Below, in pieces: positions 1 through 11,860 of a stretch of DNA of 64,000 bases; positions within the stretch are counted from its first letter, which is position 1, and every line of letters begins with the position of its first letter. The notes beneath the pieces are model-generated. The model was not told the origin of the DNA, did not search any database, and worked only from the letters and a program-made list of their open reading frames with translations. Source of the DNA: Lutraria lutraria (lineage: Eukaryota; Mollusca; Bivalvia; Venerida; Mactridae); NCBI GenBank assembly GCA_964023205.1, contig OZ026844.1, forward strand, positions 6,632,840 to 6,696,839, read 5' to 3'. A program made the position numbers and the translations under genes.

Positions 1-716
1 AATAACAGAAAGTGATATCATGAAGAACTTGACTTATACTTGTTATTTGTTGGGTAACTACAGCCAAGCTTAACATGTTTTATAATAAAATAACCATTGA
101 TGTACGCTTTATTATATTTATTTTGCTAATCACAAGTTTTCTTTCACAAGGTGAAAATTTAGTTAATTCTAATTTTGTTAATATGTAGATAAATAGATTG
201 TAAAATCCATTCTGTTTCATTTATTCTGATTTTTATCGACAAATGTTACTTTAAACAGCGGCAGATCCAGGATTTCAGGGGCATAATATTTTGGAAGTAT
301 GCTATTTCATTGAATGTTTTTTCTTTTCTTTAGGAGGTAGGGGGGGGGGGGGGGGGGCTGAATGCACTTGTGTTAAATAACTAGTTTATATTTTATCGAG
401 TATAAATTCAGATATATCAAGGACTTATATACATACATGTATGTATATAAGTCCTTGGATATATATAACATCCCTTTTAGATAAATAAACTGTAAAAAAG
501 TCTCTGATCAAACCACTAAGTCTAACAATCATTTTTTGGCTTAAAATATAAGTTCGATGTTAATTATCATAGTAAAATATGACATGTCTACACATAATAC
601 ATGTGCCTGGCATAATTCGCATAATTTTTTACAAATTTAAATAGCATGGAGTAATAAAATCCAATACAGGTCATGGTTCAGTGAGCTAATAATATATATT
701 GCACTTACGGTCAGTA
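1..716. other. Intergenic, AT-rich, no gene seen
   Basis: There is a 16-base poly-G run near 342..357 and the palindrome at 418..457 (separate entry). No coding signal was recognised on either strand. Confidence 0.6.
418..457. repeat. Perfect 40-bp palindrome
   Basis: CAAGGACTTATATACATACA is followed directly by its exact reverse complement, with no spacer. After a one-base bulge the flanks continue to pair over a TATATC/GATATA stretch. Confidence 0.9.
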
Positions 717-1861
717 TTAAGGGTGATCACTCGTGAAATCGAAATTTTTTCTTGTAACAAGGATGTTTCGATTCTTATTTAATTTTGAAGAATAACATGT
801 TGTCATTCAGTTTTTAGTATGAAAAGTATATGCCCATGATTTAACTTTTTCGTAAAATTACTTTTTAGTGATATACCCAAAATCGGTAATTTTCCTAATA
901 ATGGTTTTGAAAAAGGGGTGTGGGTAGATAAATAACAAAATATTTCAGTAAATATTAACCAAATCACTTAAAAGATTTACTGGTTGTACCACAGTCTGAA
1001 TGTGGAAGAAACTTAAAGCATTAAATGTCCACTTTATGCCTATTTCTTGACTGTGTACTATTTCAAACACTGAGTTATTTACCAAATTAAGATCTATAAA
1101 ATGGCTAAAAAATAAGGGGTTATGAATAATGTTTATACATGTTTTACGTATTGAAGGAGTAACAAGGATTTTGAATGACATTGATTATGCTGAAGTAGGT
1201 TAAACACCAATTAAAAATATGACACGAAAAGCACATGTCCATGTTCATATAAGAAAGTTATCATGTGAAATGTAAGGTCTCTAAGCTTTTCTTTTCAGCA
1301 AAAGCTGGATATTTCCTTAGTTAATGACCTCTTTCAAGACAAAACCACTGCATGTTGTATAAATAACCACATATGCATAATCAGAAACAATATTTGATGG
1401 ACTTGTATGAATTTTGGATGAATATTTTTCACCGGATATGTGTTCATAATGCTGAACTTGATGAAAACTTACCCCACCCACCGTTTTACAACAACAAATA
1501 TTTCAATATGAACGTTAAAAAGAAATAAACAATGTTTTTTACAATTTTTAAGAACAATATATTTGCAAACCAGGTTATATAAATGTATTCATACCAAATT
1601 TAACAACCTTTAACTGGTAAATACTAAACGGCATTTGGTATATATGCAGACAAACTAAATTGACTGCCGTAATCTGGTCGGATGTCGTAAAAGCAGTAAA
1701 AACTTGCGATGAAGAAAATGCAACTTTGAAATTATTTATGCATTTAAATAACATTGTTAACTACATTAGATGATAAAAAATATAATAATTTCAACTTGAA
1801 ATTTTACGACATTTAGCTAGACTGCTTTGTATCACAAAAGCTCATGAGTGATCACCCTTAA
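717..1861. mobile_element. Non-autonomous DNA transposon with TTAA target duplication
   Basis: Terminal inverted repeats begin GGGTGATCACTC and the other end is the exact complement for the first 12 bases, with further matches. Both ends are bounded by TTAA (717..720 and 1858..1861), the target preferred by piggyBac- and Kolobok-type elements. Internal length is 1137 bp. No transposase is recognisable inside. Confidence 0.72.
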
Positions 1862-2860
1862 CTGGGACCATTATACACATGTATATTGATAATCACGTTA
1901 ATTGGCGATGTAATCTGCATTCATCTATAAATGTTGATCCGTCTTACTATATGGAAACAAATTTAATTATTTTATATTTTTATGACAGGGTTGTACTCAA
2001 CAGCTAATTTAAAGCCAATCATTATGTTACTATACTTTAATTATGATGCTTATCTTTTCGCACTTTGTTTTGTTAAAATTATCTATATATGTGTATATTG
2101 GTCACAGGAATGTAAAAAAATATATAAACTAGTGATAAATTGTGCGAGCCATATTAAACAATGATTAGCTACTTAAAACACAACGAGGAAAAAGTCAATA
2201 CTTTACAATGTATTCTTGTTTATATCGAAATATATACAATTCCGTGTACATGTATGTATGAATCGCACGTGTAGATACTAAATGCTAAGTGAACTAAATG
2301 AATATGTTCTTATACATGTACTATGTATTAAAAGTTCATTTCAACGCAGTTATGTAATTCATAAAAATACAGAAAACACGCCAACATGATTTACCAATGG
2401 TGGAAAGAAAACAAATGCATACAAATGGTGAATATAGGCAAACATGATATACACAGTAAAATAATAAACAGTACTGAAAAGTGCCTGCAAAAATTGAAAC
2501 TGGTGATGCATATTGCTGCAACAATTCTACAACTAAAATACTTTATCATTGTAAAATCTGTATAATGAAAGTAAAGGCTTATTAGGAAATACAGAAATGC
2601 GAGAAAGACAAGAAAATCACAAATTGAAAATATTACTTACAGATGTATTTTGAATGCATGTTTATACACACCACTAACTTCGACATCAATTAATATATAT
2701 ACTATTTAGAATAAAGAAGAACAAATGTTCAAGAAAATATACTGATAAACACTTCTTAACCGCCACATAAGTTTTTTTTGGAATATATGCGGAAGTATAA
2801 GCTTGACAGTTATGAAATTTGGAGACAACAAAAATTAAGAATTCCGACAAACGTGTACAA
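1862..2860. other. Intergenic region downstream of USP gene A, nothing recognised
   Basis: AT-rich sequence with only short chance frames; no repeat or RNA gene stands out. Confidence 0.5.
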
Positions 2861-2863
2861 AAT

Positions 2864-2869
2864 TTTATT
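2864..2869 (-). terminator. Candidate poly(A) signal for USP gene A
   Basis: AATAAA on the minus strand, 164 bases past the stop codon. The motif is common in AT-rich DNA, so the assignment rests only on position. Confidence 0.4.
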
Positions 2870-3032
2870 CATCTGACTTTGCAAAAGGTGGTACTATTGT
2901 CATTCTAAAGACGATCGCTGTCGAACTCAATTTTCACAAATTGCATCCATTTTCGATCTATACAATGTCAATAACACGTGGTGGTTAAGAAGTGTGCATC
3001 ATTATAGTTATGTTGCACTTGACACCTTAAGT

Positions 3033-3281
3033 TCAAACTTTGACATTTGTCTCAGCGTGTTGGCCATGTGGGTGATGATGATGGTCGTCCTTGTGACGAC
3101 AGACAATGACTGGCACGTGCGAATGGTGAAGCACGTGGTCACTGACGCTACCGAGGAATGTGCGCCTTATAGAACCCATTCCACGTGTTCCGGTGATAAT
3201 CATGTCCACTTTCTCTTCCTCCGAGACACGCAGGATTTCCGTTCTTGGTGATCCTGTGGTTTGTTTCACCTTACCATGAAG
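3033..3281 (-). CDS. USP gene A exon 4 (terminal)
   Basis: Terminal exon of 82 residues plus TGA. It begins LHGKVKQTTGSPRTEIL and contains the USP ATP-binding loop TGTRGMGSIRRTFLGS and the last beta strand VPVIVCRHK. It then has a tail of six His in 12 residues that gene B lacks. The acceptor is TTGCAG. If both exon 3 versions were skipped, joining exon 2 to this exon would read CCT TCA TGG TAA and stop. Confidence 0.92.
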   Translation of the reverse strand, partial: LHGKVKQTTGSPRTEILRVSEEEKVDMIITGTRGMGSIRRTFLGSVSDHVLHHSHVPVIVCRHKDDHHHHPHGQHAETNVKV

Positions 3282-6200
3282 CTGCAAGAATATTTTAAGA
3301 ATATTTGTAAGTAACAGATGATACTAATAAGATAGCATTAGTAATTAAAATCATTTACACGTAAATTAAGTTATAAGCATACATTAAGACACTGGATGCC
3401 AATACAATTGACTTGCATTATGACTACACAAAATATTTACAGACAAAACAACTTATGGAAAGAAAAACTACTCAAAATTTCCGAAAATAATGGAAAAGGT
3501 ACATGATATAAACTAATTTTACTTCATGCTAGAGCCCTGAAGGGTCTTGTGTTTTATGTTCATACTTCAATGTATTAATTATCATTATAGTTTCTTAAGA
3601 AGTACATGTATATGTCAAATTACTGTAATATGACAGCCACGTGTATAAATCATTGCGCTGATTATGGTAATTTTAACAATCCGTTCCTTCACAAAACATC
3701 AAAATGATTGATTGTTTATTGGCCGTTCAACAATAAGCACGTAAGTATAAATCGAATACATGGTTGGTGCCGCCAGAGACTCGCCCACTTCCGTTTTCTA
3801 ATCCTCGTCGGTTAAACTTTCTAAATCTCGGCACCAACCATCATCTGTACATCAGGTTTTGACAAAGTTCTACCAATCATGAATCATAATATATTTTTCA
3901 CTATGTAGATTTTCGATAAAAAGATTTCATTCTCCGAGTGTGATTACCAAAAGCAATAGAACATTCTAGGCGACAATACATGTATCTTTAATGTTGTTGT
4001 CATATAGTATAAAAAAGACCACAATATACAACAGTCTTAGAGACTTTTGTTTAAATCAGGTTCTCCGCAGACAAGGTTTTGAAATTTCGTTGAAAAGCTT
4101 TAAATAAAATGACAGTTTGACATCTCCAATACGAAACGTAAATGAAATTTTCGACAATGACGTACACAAAATTGCAACATGAAGTACGAAGACTAGGCGA
4201 CATAAATCATAAACTTTCTTGAATATTTTAGAATGGAAGTGGTTCGTAAAAAGTTCAAGTAAAATAAAAAGAGAAGTCACAAGGACTACTAGGCTCATGG
4301 TGAGGATACGGTCAGTACGTCACCCTTACATTGGCTTCCTTCATTCTGTCTGTGAGTGATTGGAGATATCTTTCTGCGTGCACCTTTTCCTCTTGGATCA
4401 TTGTAGATAATAAATCAGCTGCACCTACGCCCATTGCTGTGGAAAAATAATGATTATTGATTCTTTTGTTTTCTTGTTTATATAGTCTCTGACCAGTCAA
4501 GATGTTGTATCAAGTTTGAAGTGTCTGATTTAATGATTATAGAAACTGCTTTTCATCTCCAATAGTAACAGCTCTCTCTTCCGCTTCCACTGGCCAAATT
4601 TCTATGTATCCGAAAAATCGACTGAGTGACGCACTTAAAGTATACAGTGTGATGTTTTGCAAACTTGAATAGATAAATATGTTGAAACATATTAGATAAA
4701 AAAAACAATGTACCTGTACTTTTTACAAGGAGAAAGAACTAATTGTACTGTATCATTAACTTCAATCATTAACGGTATATAACACATTGGCTGGTCCGGA
4801 GTTTGCATCTAAACCGTACCCCAGCGATCACAAGCTCCCGTACCAAAACACTAAGTGACAAAATATCACCTCTTTTTTTTAGCAATTTGCATTATGTTCA
4901 AGAGCGATATCTGATAAAGATGTCCCATATCGAGGGCTCAGCGCAATACTGTCGTAACTTGTTCTTATTTCCATATGAGTTACGACACTGTTGCGTTGAA
5001 CCCTCGATATACAAACAGGTATACGTACATGCAAAATCAGATCAATAGGGTTGATTGCTGTGGTGGGATTAGAAACGATAAAGGCTCTGAGTTTTTAGCT
5101 TAGCTTTGACGACTATACTCACAACTTCGGCAACTTATTTGATTTAATCAAATTCATTTAGCAAGTAATGAACCTACATGTATAATCCAAAATGTTAACC
5201 AAACCTGTAGAGAAACTGTTGAGTACAGGTGCCAAACTCTGCTTATGAATTTACAGTCAACCCTGTGAACAAAGGCCACCCTTGTGAAACACATAATGTG
5301 GTATTTATTGACAAGGGGTCTTTATCCTCTGGGTTATTTTGTTCTTAATTATCAATGACGGTCTTTTAAAGAAGGGTCTTTATTCACAGGACGGCCTTTA
5401 TTCGAAGGTGACCTCTAACACAGCTTCGACTGTATGTACAACAAGGGACATCAGTGAATCTTTAGTTCACTAATTTCTTACGTGAGCTGACTTCATCCTT
5501 TCAGACAAGTGTTCAACATAAGCATCAGCTAGTTTTCTTTCTTCATCAATAGTTTGTGAGATAATATCAACAAGCCCTGCTTCTGAATCTGTTACAGAGC
5601 GAAATTATGAAAATGGTATTGTATGTATGTTTTAGTCACCATAAACAATTGACATAGTGCGTGTGTGTGCGATCAAATGGCTTACTCATGTTCAACTGCT
5701 GTTCGCATGGAACCCTTTTCTACTTCAGTCTTCAAATTTCTCAGTAAAGTATAAAGTATTAAACTTTTTCACAATAAGCTAATCTTATAAGAGATATCAT
5801 GGTCTATAAAAACGTATATACGTAGTTATTTTTGTAGTTAAGAATTTGAATACCTGTGCATCTATGATATGTCGCAGTATATTTAACATTATTTTAAGGC
5901 GTTATCAATAAAATGGTAAACACATTCATCCATGATGTGAAATAACTAAACCTGGAATATCTGAATATATTAAGGCTACCTTCAGTGGCATTTCTGTACT
6001 GTCGATAAAGGTTATCGTACCAATCAACGTGTTAAATAAACAATAAACAAATCAGAAATATGCATCTAGGCTAATACTAAAATAAAAAAATAAAACAGGG
6101 TTTGAAGATTTCAGAGTTATGGTGTTAGCTTGATATTAAGGCTTTAAAAAGATTAAACGTACTTTCAGTAACTCAAATACATAATTAATCAACGCTAAGC

Positions 6201-8407
6201 GAGGTTCATCATGCAACGTTGTTCGAACGTCAAGATTTTTTTCTCCATCAATCTGACATAGAGAGATTATTTTAGATTCTTGGTAGATGCAGCTGACAGT
6301 GCGACCAAGACAAATTGTCCATGACAAAGTCTTGCCATGTTTCGGTCTACCCCCTTAGTTTGTTTATGGCGTTAGGATTTTGTAGATTTTGTGCATAGGG
6401 GGTTATTGTGTTTTGTTGGGATATGTTGTATCTGGGCATATGTTCATGGAACATAACACATCATATTATGTTACGACTCCAAAAATGCTAGTTCCTGTAT
6501 CAAGTTTGTTTAATACAAATTTCTTTAAAACACTCGAATTTCTAATGACTGGTGCCTTCAGGCAGCTAAGATACAATACTACACATGGTCAGAAAGTGTT
6601 TTGTAACAAAAATAAAAAAGAACTTACGCATTGTTGTGATTGAATGAAATTCTACACTATGAAATAGAATCACATAATCATTTGGCTTTTTCATGTTCTC
6701 CAAATACCCTGAAAATAAACAGATTCACCAGATTGAGCACTTTAAATGGCAAAGATTTTTATGCCGCGTCCCCTCCCGCCATTCGAAATGGCGGAAGAGC
6801 ATCAAGTGTTATCCCTGTCTGTCATGGATTGGTTTAATATTTTACACGAAGGTGTATATAATACTGAAATACAGGTTAGTTTCGATTTCCGTTAAAATCT
6901 TAACATTTTCACAGGAGTTATAGCCCCTTCAAAGTTTTATAATGTGTTCTAACATTTGTCTTCAATGTATTATTTAACACTATAAATACATTTGTGTATG
7001 TACTTCTCAAATTTAGTTAACAAACATGACTTTAACGATATCATTGACGTAAGATTTTATAAGCGTACACGTAAATGTATGAATACATGTATATTATTCG
7101 TGAGTCAATATTTGAACCAGATGTCGACTAGCTGTTCCTTATATCAATACCACTTTTATACATAGGTGGTTAAAATGTATATGTATACAGACATGTTTCA
7201 TGACATTCTGTATGAGTGTTATGATATTGAACAATCGATGCATTAGACAAACAATTAAACATGTGACTACATGCAAATCGGTTAGAATAAATAAAGTACG
7301 ACATTTGGTGACTGAACTATTTAATACATAGACTCTCGTTGGCTCGAACTCGGTGAAGTCGAACACAGGAACAAGGAAAACAAGAACACATTCTCCTGTA
7401 TCGATTGTTTTGTTACAGTTTCGATATAGTTCGACTCCGCATGGCTAAAACCACATAAACTAGCTCGAACCAACGATTATAATTATGTCCCCTGCCTAAT
7501 ATTTACTATTTTATTCAAACGTCTCGGTCGAACAATACGATTTCACGACTACAGAATATTCGCTAGATATGGCATGTGTTGAGTTAAAACTTATGACAAT
7601 AGCAGTTGTTTGAATTTGTTTTCAACTTAATTAGCTGTAATCAATTACACGTACATTCATTGTGCATAAACATCTTTTTGTAGCTACATTAAATGAGTGA
7701 TTACCTTATAAATTACATTTGTACTTGTGAAATGAATATACAAACTGATTACAAAATTAATGGTTCGTATACAAAATACATTTTCTTAAACTATATTTCA
7801 TTATGTGCATGTTGTTATATGATCACGATATTTCACTACAAACAACAACACAATTAATCCAAAACAATATACAAGTGAAACAACACAATTCTATTTTAAA
7901 GTAAAATGCTCGATTTCGGATGGCTAGAACTCCGGAACTGATTTTGTCATTCCCAGCGAGTTCGAGCCAATGAGAGTTGTACTTTCGTAAATTCGTTATG
8001 ACAATTCCATACACGTACATGTCGCTAAATGAAAGCGAACATTTTTGACAACTTGCTTTTCGAAAAAGCTTAAACCATGCACGTTGTTGTCACTTGGACC
8101 TGTGTTCTTCCCTTTGTATTCTATATTAAATGTTGCTTCAACGAAGACCACTGTGAGCAACATCTAAATAAACCGATGTAAAAAAAGCATGATGCGTGTG
8201 AGCCGAAATAAATATACATGTAATTTCATTTCAAATCACGAATCAAAGTATGTTCGGGCATCAGTCCAACATTGATAGACGGGTTATCATTCGAACGAGG
8301 AATGAATTTAATGAGGTTAAACATAGTATGTACGTACATTGAAATGCGTAGTCGCAATATTTGCTCCCGTCCATAGCAATCATAATTCTGGTCTCTTTTC
8401 CCGACAT
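3033..8407 (-). CDS. USP gene A: universal stress protein, 4 coding exons with a duplicated exon 3 (whole gene span)
   Basis: Small universal stress protein of the ATP-binding UspA-like family, a cytosolic Rossmann-like alpha/beta protein; no signal peptide or membrane segment is seen. Coding exons on the minus strand are 8407..8338, 6708..6628, then either 5588..5482 or 4436..4330, then 3281..3033, giving 168 residues in either form. The N-terminus has the beta-1 signature IAMDGS with Asp13. Near the C-terminus the nucleotide-binding pattern G-x2-G-x9-G-S runs from G117 to S131 (TGTRGMG then TFLGS). The C-terminal tail is rich in histidine (KDDHHHHPHG). All splice sites are GT-AG. Exon sizes and intron phases are the same as in gene B, which supports the model independently. 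Family assignment is firm; the exact stress role is unknown. The choice of start rests on the first ATG before the conserved beta strand and on the matching start in gene B. Confidence 0.9.
3760..3841. repeat. Short foldback element in gene A last intron
   Basis: An 82-bp unit bounded by ATGGTTGGTGCC and its exact complement GGCACCAACCAT. The centre is more GC-rich than its surroundings. It looks like a minimal inverted-repeat insertion. Confidence 0.6.
4330..4436 (-). CDS. USP gene A exon 3b (alternative)
   Basis: Second 107-nt version of exon 3. It reads MGVGAADLLSTMIQEE, then KVHAERYLQSLTDRMKEAN. The acceptor TTTTTTCCACAG has a good pyrimidine tract and the donor is GTAAGG. Joined to exon 2 it gives Pro at the junction, the residue also found in gene B. 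If exon 3a were spliced directly to it, the frame would shift to CAA TGG GCG TAG and stop at once. Confidence 0.85.
4927..5010. repeat. Short foldback element between exons 3a and 3b of gene A
   Basis: An 84-bp near-palindrome. ATATCGAGGGCTCA and TGTCGTAACT on the left pair with AGTTACGACA and the CCCTCGATAT end on the right. It sits in the intron separating the two alternative exons and could fold in the transcript. Confidence 0.6.
5253..5434. mobile_element. MITE family M1 copy (ACAGTCAA...TTCGACTGT ends)
   Basis: First of about ten copies of one short family. The ends are complementary (ACAGTCAACCCTGTG against CACAGCTTCGACTGT), and internal blocks such as AAAGGCCACCCTTGTGA and TGTGGTATTTATTGACAAG recur. 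This copy lies just upstream of alternative exon 3a in gene A. Confidence 0.75.
5482..5588 (-). CDS. USP gene A exon 3a (alternative)
   Basis: One of two 107-nt exons filling the same position. It reads SEAGLVDIISQTIDEE, then RKLADAYVEHLSERMKSAH, the helix between the beta strands. The acceptor is GTAACAG and the donor GTAAGA. It enters two bases into a codon and leaves in phase 0, as does exon 3 of gene B. Joined to exon 2 it gives His at the junction. It shares 13 of 35 residues with exon 3b. Confidence 0.83.
6628..6708 (-). CDS. USP gene A exon 2
   Basis: Eighty-one bases between a TTTTCAG acceptor and a GTAAGT donor. With the preceding T it completes Trp and reads WYLENMKKPNDYVIL, then FHSVEFHSITTM, then one base of the next codon. 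Length, phase and the acceptor context (CCCTGAAAAT on the plus strand) match exon 2 of gene B exactly. The second beta strand is FHSVEFH here against LHVPEYH in gene B, so this paralog is more diverged from the usual HVPE motif. Confidence 0.87.
7331..7979. mobile_element. MITE with CTCGTTGGCTCGAACTC ends, gene A intron 1
   Basis: A left end ACTCTCGTTGGCTCGAACTC is mirrored at the right end with one mismatch in 20. TA lies outside both ends, as expected for Tc1/mariner-type elements. A second internal TCGAACTC-like motif occurs near 7440. There is no transposase, so the element is non-autonomous. Confidence 0.7.
8338..8407 (-). CDS. USP gene A exon 1
   Basis: Seventy coding bases from the ATG at 8407. 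They encode 23 residues, starting MSGKETRIMIAMDGS and ending in DYAFQ, plus the first base of a Trp codon. The donor is GTACGT at 8337. The parallel exon in gene B ends in the same way (DYAFD plus one base). Confidence 0.88.
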
Positions 8408-8813
8408 TTTTCACGGAATGTATTTCTCTCAAACGTAAGTTAGGCGCTGTTAATTAATACGCAAAATTCTAAACACAGGTCCTGTCAGCTTTAATTCTTA
8501 TGTAAAATGTAAGGACAAGAAATCTATTTGCTGATAAAATACACAATGTAGGTCGTTCAACGAGTACAATTTTATTTTGAGATAACATTTAACCATCTAC
8601 ACAAAAATTTATTCGGTTAAAATAGCTTTATCACCTCGGGTGAATCGAGGACAGCAAGCATGTCCCTAATCGTGACCAAAAGATCGTTGTACATGTATAT
8701 GTGTGAAGGGATGATTTGGACATGCTTTTATCCACCATCAGATCTTAGCTGGTTACGTGTACAAAGTTAACATATACTTTATATATATTATATACAAATC
8801 AGTCTTCAGATAC

Positions 8814-8975
8814 AGTCAAACCGTGACTCAGATAGCAACCACATCCGAATAAAGGCCACCGTGTGAATAAAGGACATTCTTTGACAAAAAACAGTCATGG
8901 ATTAATCAGAACAATATGACCTCCGAATAAAGGCCACTTGTCAATAAAGGCCACATTTTGTATTTCCCAAGGGTA
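8814..8975. mobile_element. M1 copy, truncated
   Basis: It begins ACAGTCAAACCGTGA and contains CCGAATAAAGGCCAC blocks and AAGGCCACATTTTGT. The right inverted repeat is missing. Confidence 0.65.
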
Positions 8976-9594
8976 TTAAGTCTTTGTGTAATTCAAAAAC
9001 ATCATTAGATTAAATTAAGCCTTGTAGGCGATCCATTTCAAGAGTCTGTACAGTTCCAATTCTGTTTTATGAGGGTTTCTGTACAATGCTCCATATCACC
9101 TAAGTAAACTGGTTCCGCTTCCATGTTGCAGTGTAAAACATTATACACACAAGTCAACGGGGACCAGTTTAATCACCTGAGTCAACCGAGTACAGCAAGG
9201 GAGACAATCTAATTTGTCAAATTTCTGATTCTACAAGAGTAATTTCCCCTATCGGTTATTTTTTGCTTATCACAGTGAAGATACTAAATACAAAATCAAT
9301 ACCTAACCAACTTGAAAATATTCACGTTACAATTTGTTAACATTCATGTCATCAACATATAGTCGTGAGTACATTAGTTCATACATGTACATCAACTTGG
9401 TAGAATAAAGGACATAAAAAATATTCGTTTCTAGTTAAGCAACTACCCTCACTTCTCCACAGAGACCTTAAACTATTTAAAAAGTCTGATTTATAACTAA
9501 TCCACATTCTCACTTTTTATACCTTTAACCCAACCCCCAACTTCCTACCCTAAATTTGAATAGCATTTAACCAGAAACAAACATTTATTTATAG

Positions 9595-9830
9595 TTCTAA
9601 CTAGAGTGCCAGGTTACTAAATATGCCCGTCAAGGGCCATAACTCATAAGTACCAGGGCAGATTGGGCAGGTTATCAAGCTTGACCAAGATCTAATGGCC
9701 ATAAACATTTCCATGAAGTTTGGTGAGGATCTGAATAAAACTGTTTGAATTAGAGAGCAGACACTGTTGTGGACTCCTCCCGCAAACCTGTCCACCGTGG
9801 GTGTTCCCATAATGAGGGTTTCATAATTAT
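9595..9830. repeat. Bivalve-type interspersed repeat fragment
   Basis: It carries AAGGGCCATAACTC and CCATGAAGTTTGGTGAGGAT, the same wording as the longer repeats at 24.1 kb and 44.4 kb. It is a degenerate single unit. Confidence 0.5.
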
Positions 9831-10844
9831 AAAAATGACTGCACAATATGCATACATACTTAACTTTTTTAATATTGAACAGATTTTATGATAAAATGAA
9901 TGCAACAAACATTGTATACACACTGCACAAGAATTTTCAAGAATTTGTTTTTAAATACTCAAAGCAAGCCAGTAAAAGTTGATTCTGGATTCAACATTTG
10001 AAGCAGGTACGTTAATAGACGTACCTATTTGAAGGTGAGATGTTATAGCATAGAAAATACTAAGACAGGATCGATTGTATAATACGACTTTATTTATCTG
10101 TATATTGTATTAAAGATTATACAACTAAGACTAAACAGTAAAGAATGTAGATATAGATTGAAGAAGAAACCTTATACACTGAACAATACTTATACCCTCC
10201 CCTCCACACAACATATAACATGCTCAAAAGACTACATGTATGATCCATGTAACCAAATATTCATAAAATACATACTTCGAAATTTCTAAACTGGGAAATT
10301 ACATGTCCTATGTCCCGGTGCACCCAAGCGGAACAGGTTGTATACTTTATGAAAATTGGCTATAAAAATCATGTGCATATCGAAACATGCAGTGGGACTG
10401 TGGTAGTATTTAAGTTTGTTCAGTATATATACCAGATTAGGCCAGGGACTAGCTACGATGAATGGCTAATGATTGGTTGAGATTCAGATCTTACTTAAAG
10501 CACTTGGTCGGGTCTACATTGAAACAATACCAGTATATCAATTTTTGGACACATGAAATCTGAGGTATGTAAAAGTTCCTACCATGAGTGAGAAGTTATA
10601 AAATTTGAGATTGATCTTGCTATTTTTTTGGTGATCTCAAGTTATTTGTAGTAAGATAAATATTCCAAATTCATTTGAGATATATGCTGACAGATACAAT
10701 AAACATGCATAAATAATAGTAACATGGATGGTTTTAAAAGTCAAGTACGTAAAATACAAGGATAAAGGAAGTTAGAAACGGAATGTCCAGAAATAGAAAA
10801 GATAGATGTTTCCATAACAACTCCTGTTCTTATAATTCTTTATG

Positions 10845-11048
10845 CAGTCAAACCTGTCTGTGAACAAATGCCACCCTTGGGAAAAGAAACATTTAATGTG
10901 GACTTTATTGACAAGTGACCCTTATATGGAGATCATTTTGTTCTTAATAATCAATGACAGTTTTTAAAGGAATGGTCTTTATTCACAGGGTGGCCTTATT
11001 CACAGGGTGGCCTTTATTCAGAGTTGGTCACTAACACAGGTTTTACTG
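10845..11048. mobile_element. M1 copy, nearly complete
   Basis: Ends CAGTCAAACCTGT and ACAGGTTTTACTG are complementary with small changes. The block GGGTGGCCTTATTCACA is duplicated within this copy. Confidence 0.75.
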
Positions 11049-11860
11049 CACCTTGGAAACAAATATATAGATCTTTGCGCCCTAGTAAATCGAAACCAAT
11101 AAAACATCCCGTAGCTTAAATAAATAATTTTAATAACTCAGGAAAGGGTACTAAAAGAGGAAAACCCCTTCAGGGATTCAAAGCATTATAAACATATAGC
11201 TCGTTATTCAACACTCAAGACTTTCCAGCATACAACACAAAGACTACACAATCACAAAGTTATAATCAATAAATATAATGGATTTAGAGAAAACATTTTT
11301 GTCTATGACAATAAACCATTCCTTGAGTATTGTTTAGAATTATTGAATTTCATGAAAAGTAAAATGACATAAAAACAAAAACTAAAAATATTTCAATAAT
11401 TGTTAACTCTGTTACATAAAATAATTGGATACCTATCATAAAATTGCACTCCAAATTACCCTTTACATGTATATCTAAATAAAAACAATGTATACTTGGG
11501 ACTATTTATGTTTATAAAAGATAACATTCTAAGTAAACGAAAAAATAAACATGTTTAATGTGGTAGCCATTTAATGAAGGTATAAAATTATAGAGAGATG
11601 GTCCCTTTTAGTGTTTGTCATAAAAATATACCACACATATCATACGAATAATGACAATAATGTTATATATATGAACAGTGACTGACAAGGCAGAATCCTA
11701 CACCAGTAAACCATAATTATGTCACTTCAATCAATTAAAACCTAATTTCAAGCAAGTCTACTTTCATTTTAGTGACATTAATTACACAGAAAACATCATT
11801 TATTTTTATGAAAAATGACACGCCACCAAAGCATGAAAAACTGATGACCATACATTAATA

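Noticed and set aside
3033..3251. 85-codon plus-strand frame at the gene A terminal exon
   Set aside because: It is the antisense shadow of exon 4.
6136..6327. Minus-strand frame ending LALINYVFELLK before a GTACGT donor-like site, considered as an extra exon of gene A
   Set aside because: It does not match any part of USP, and the true exon 2 with correct phase and length was found at 6708..6628.
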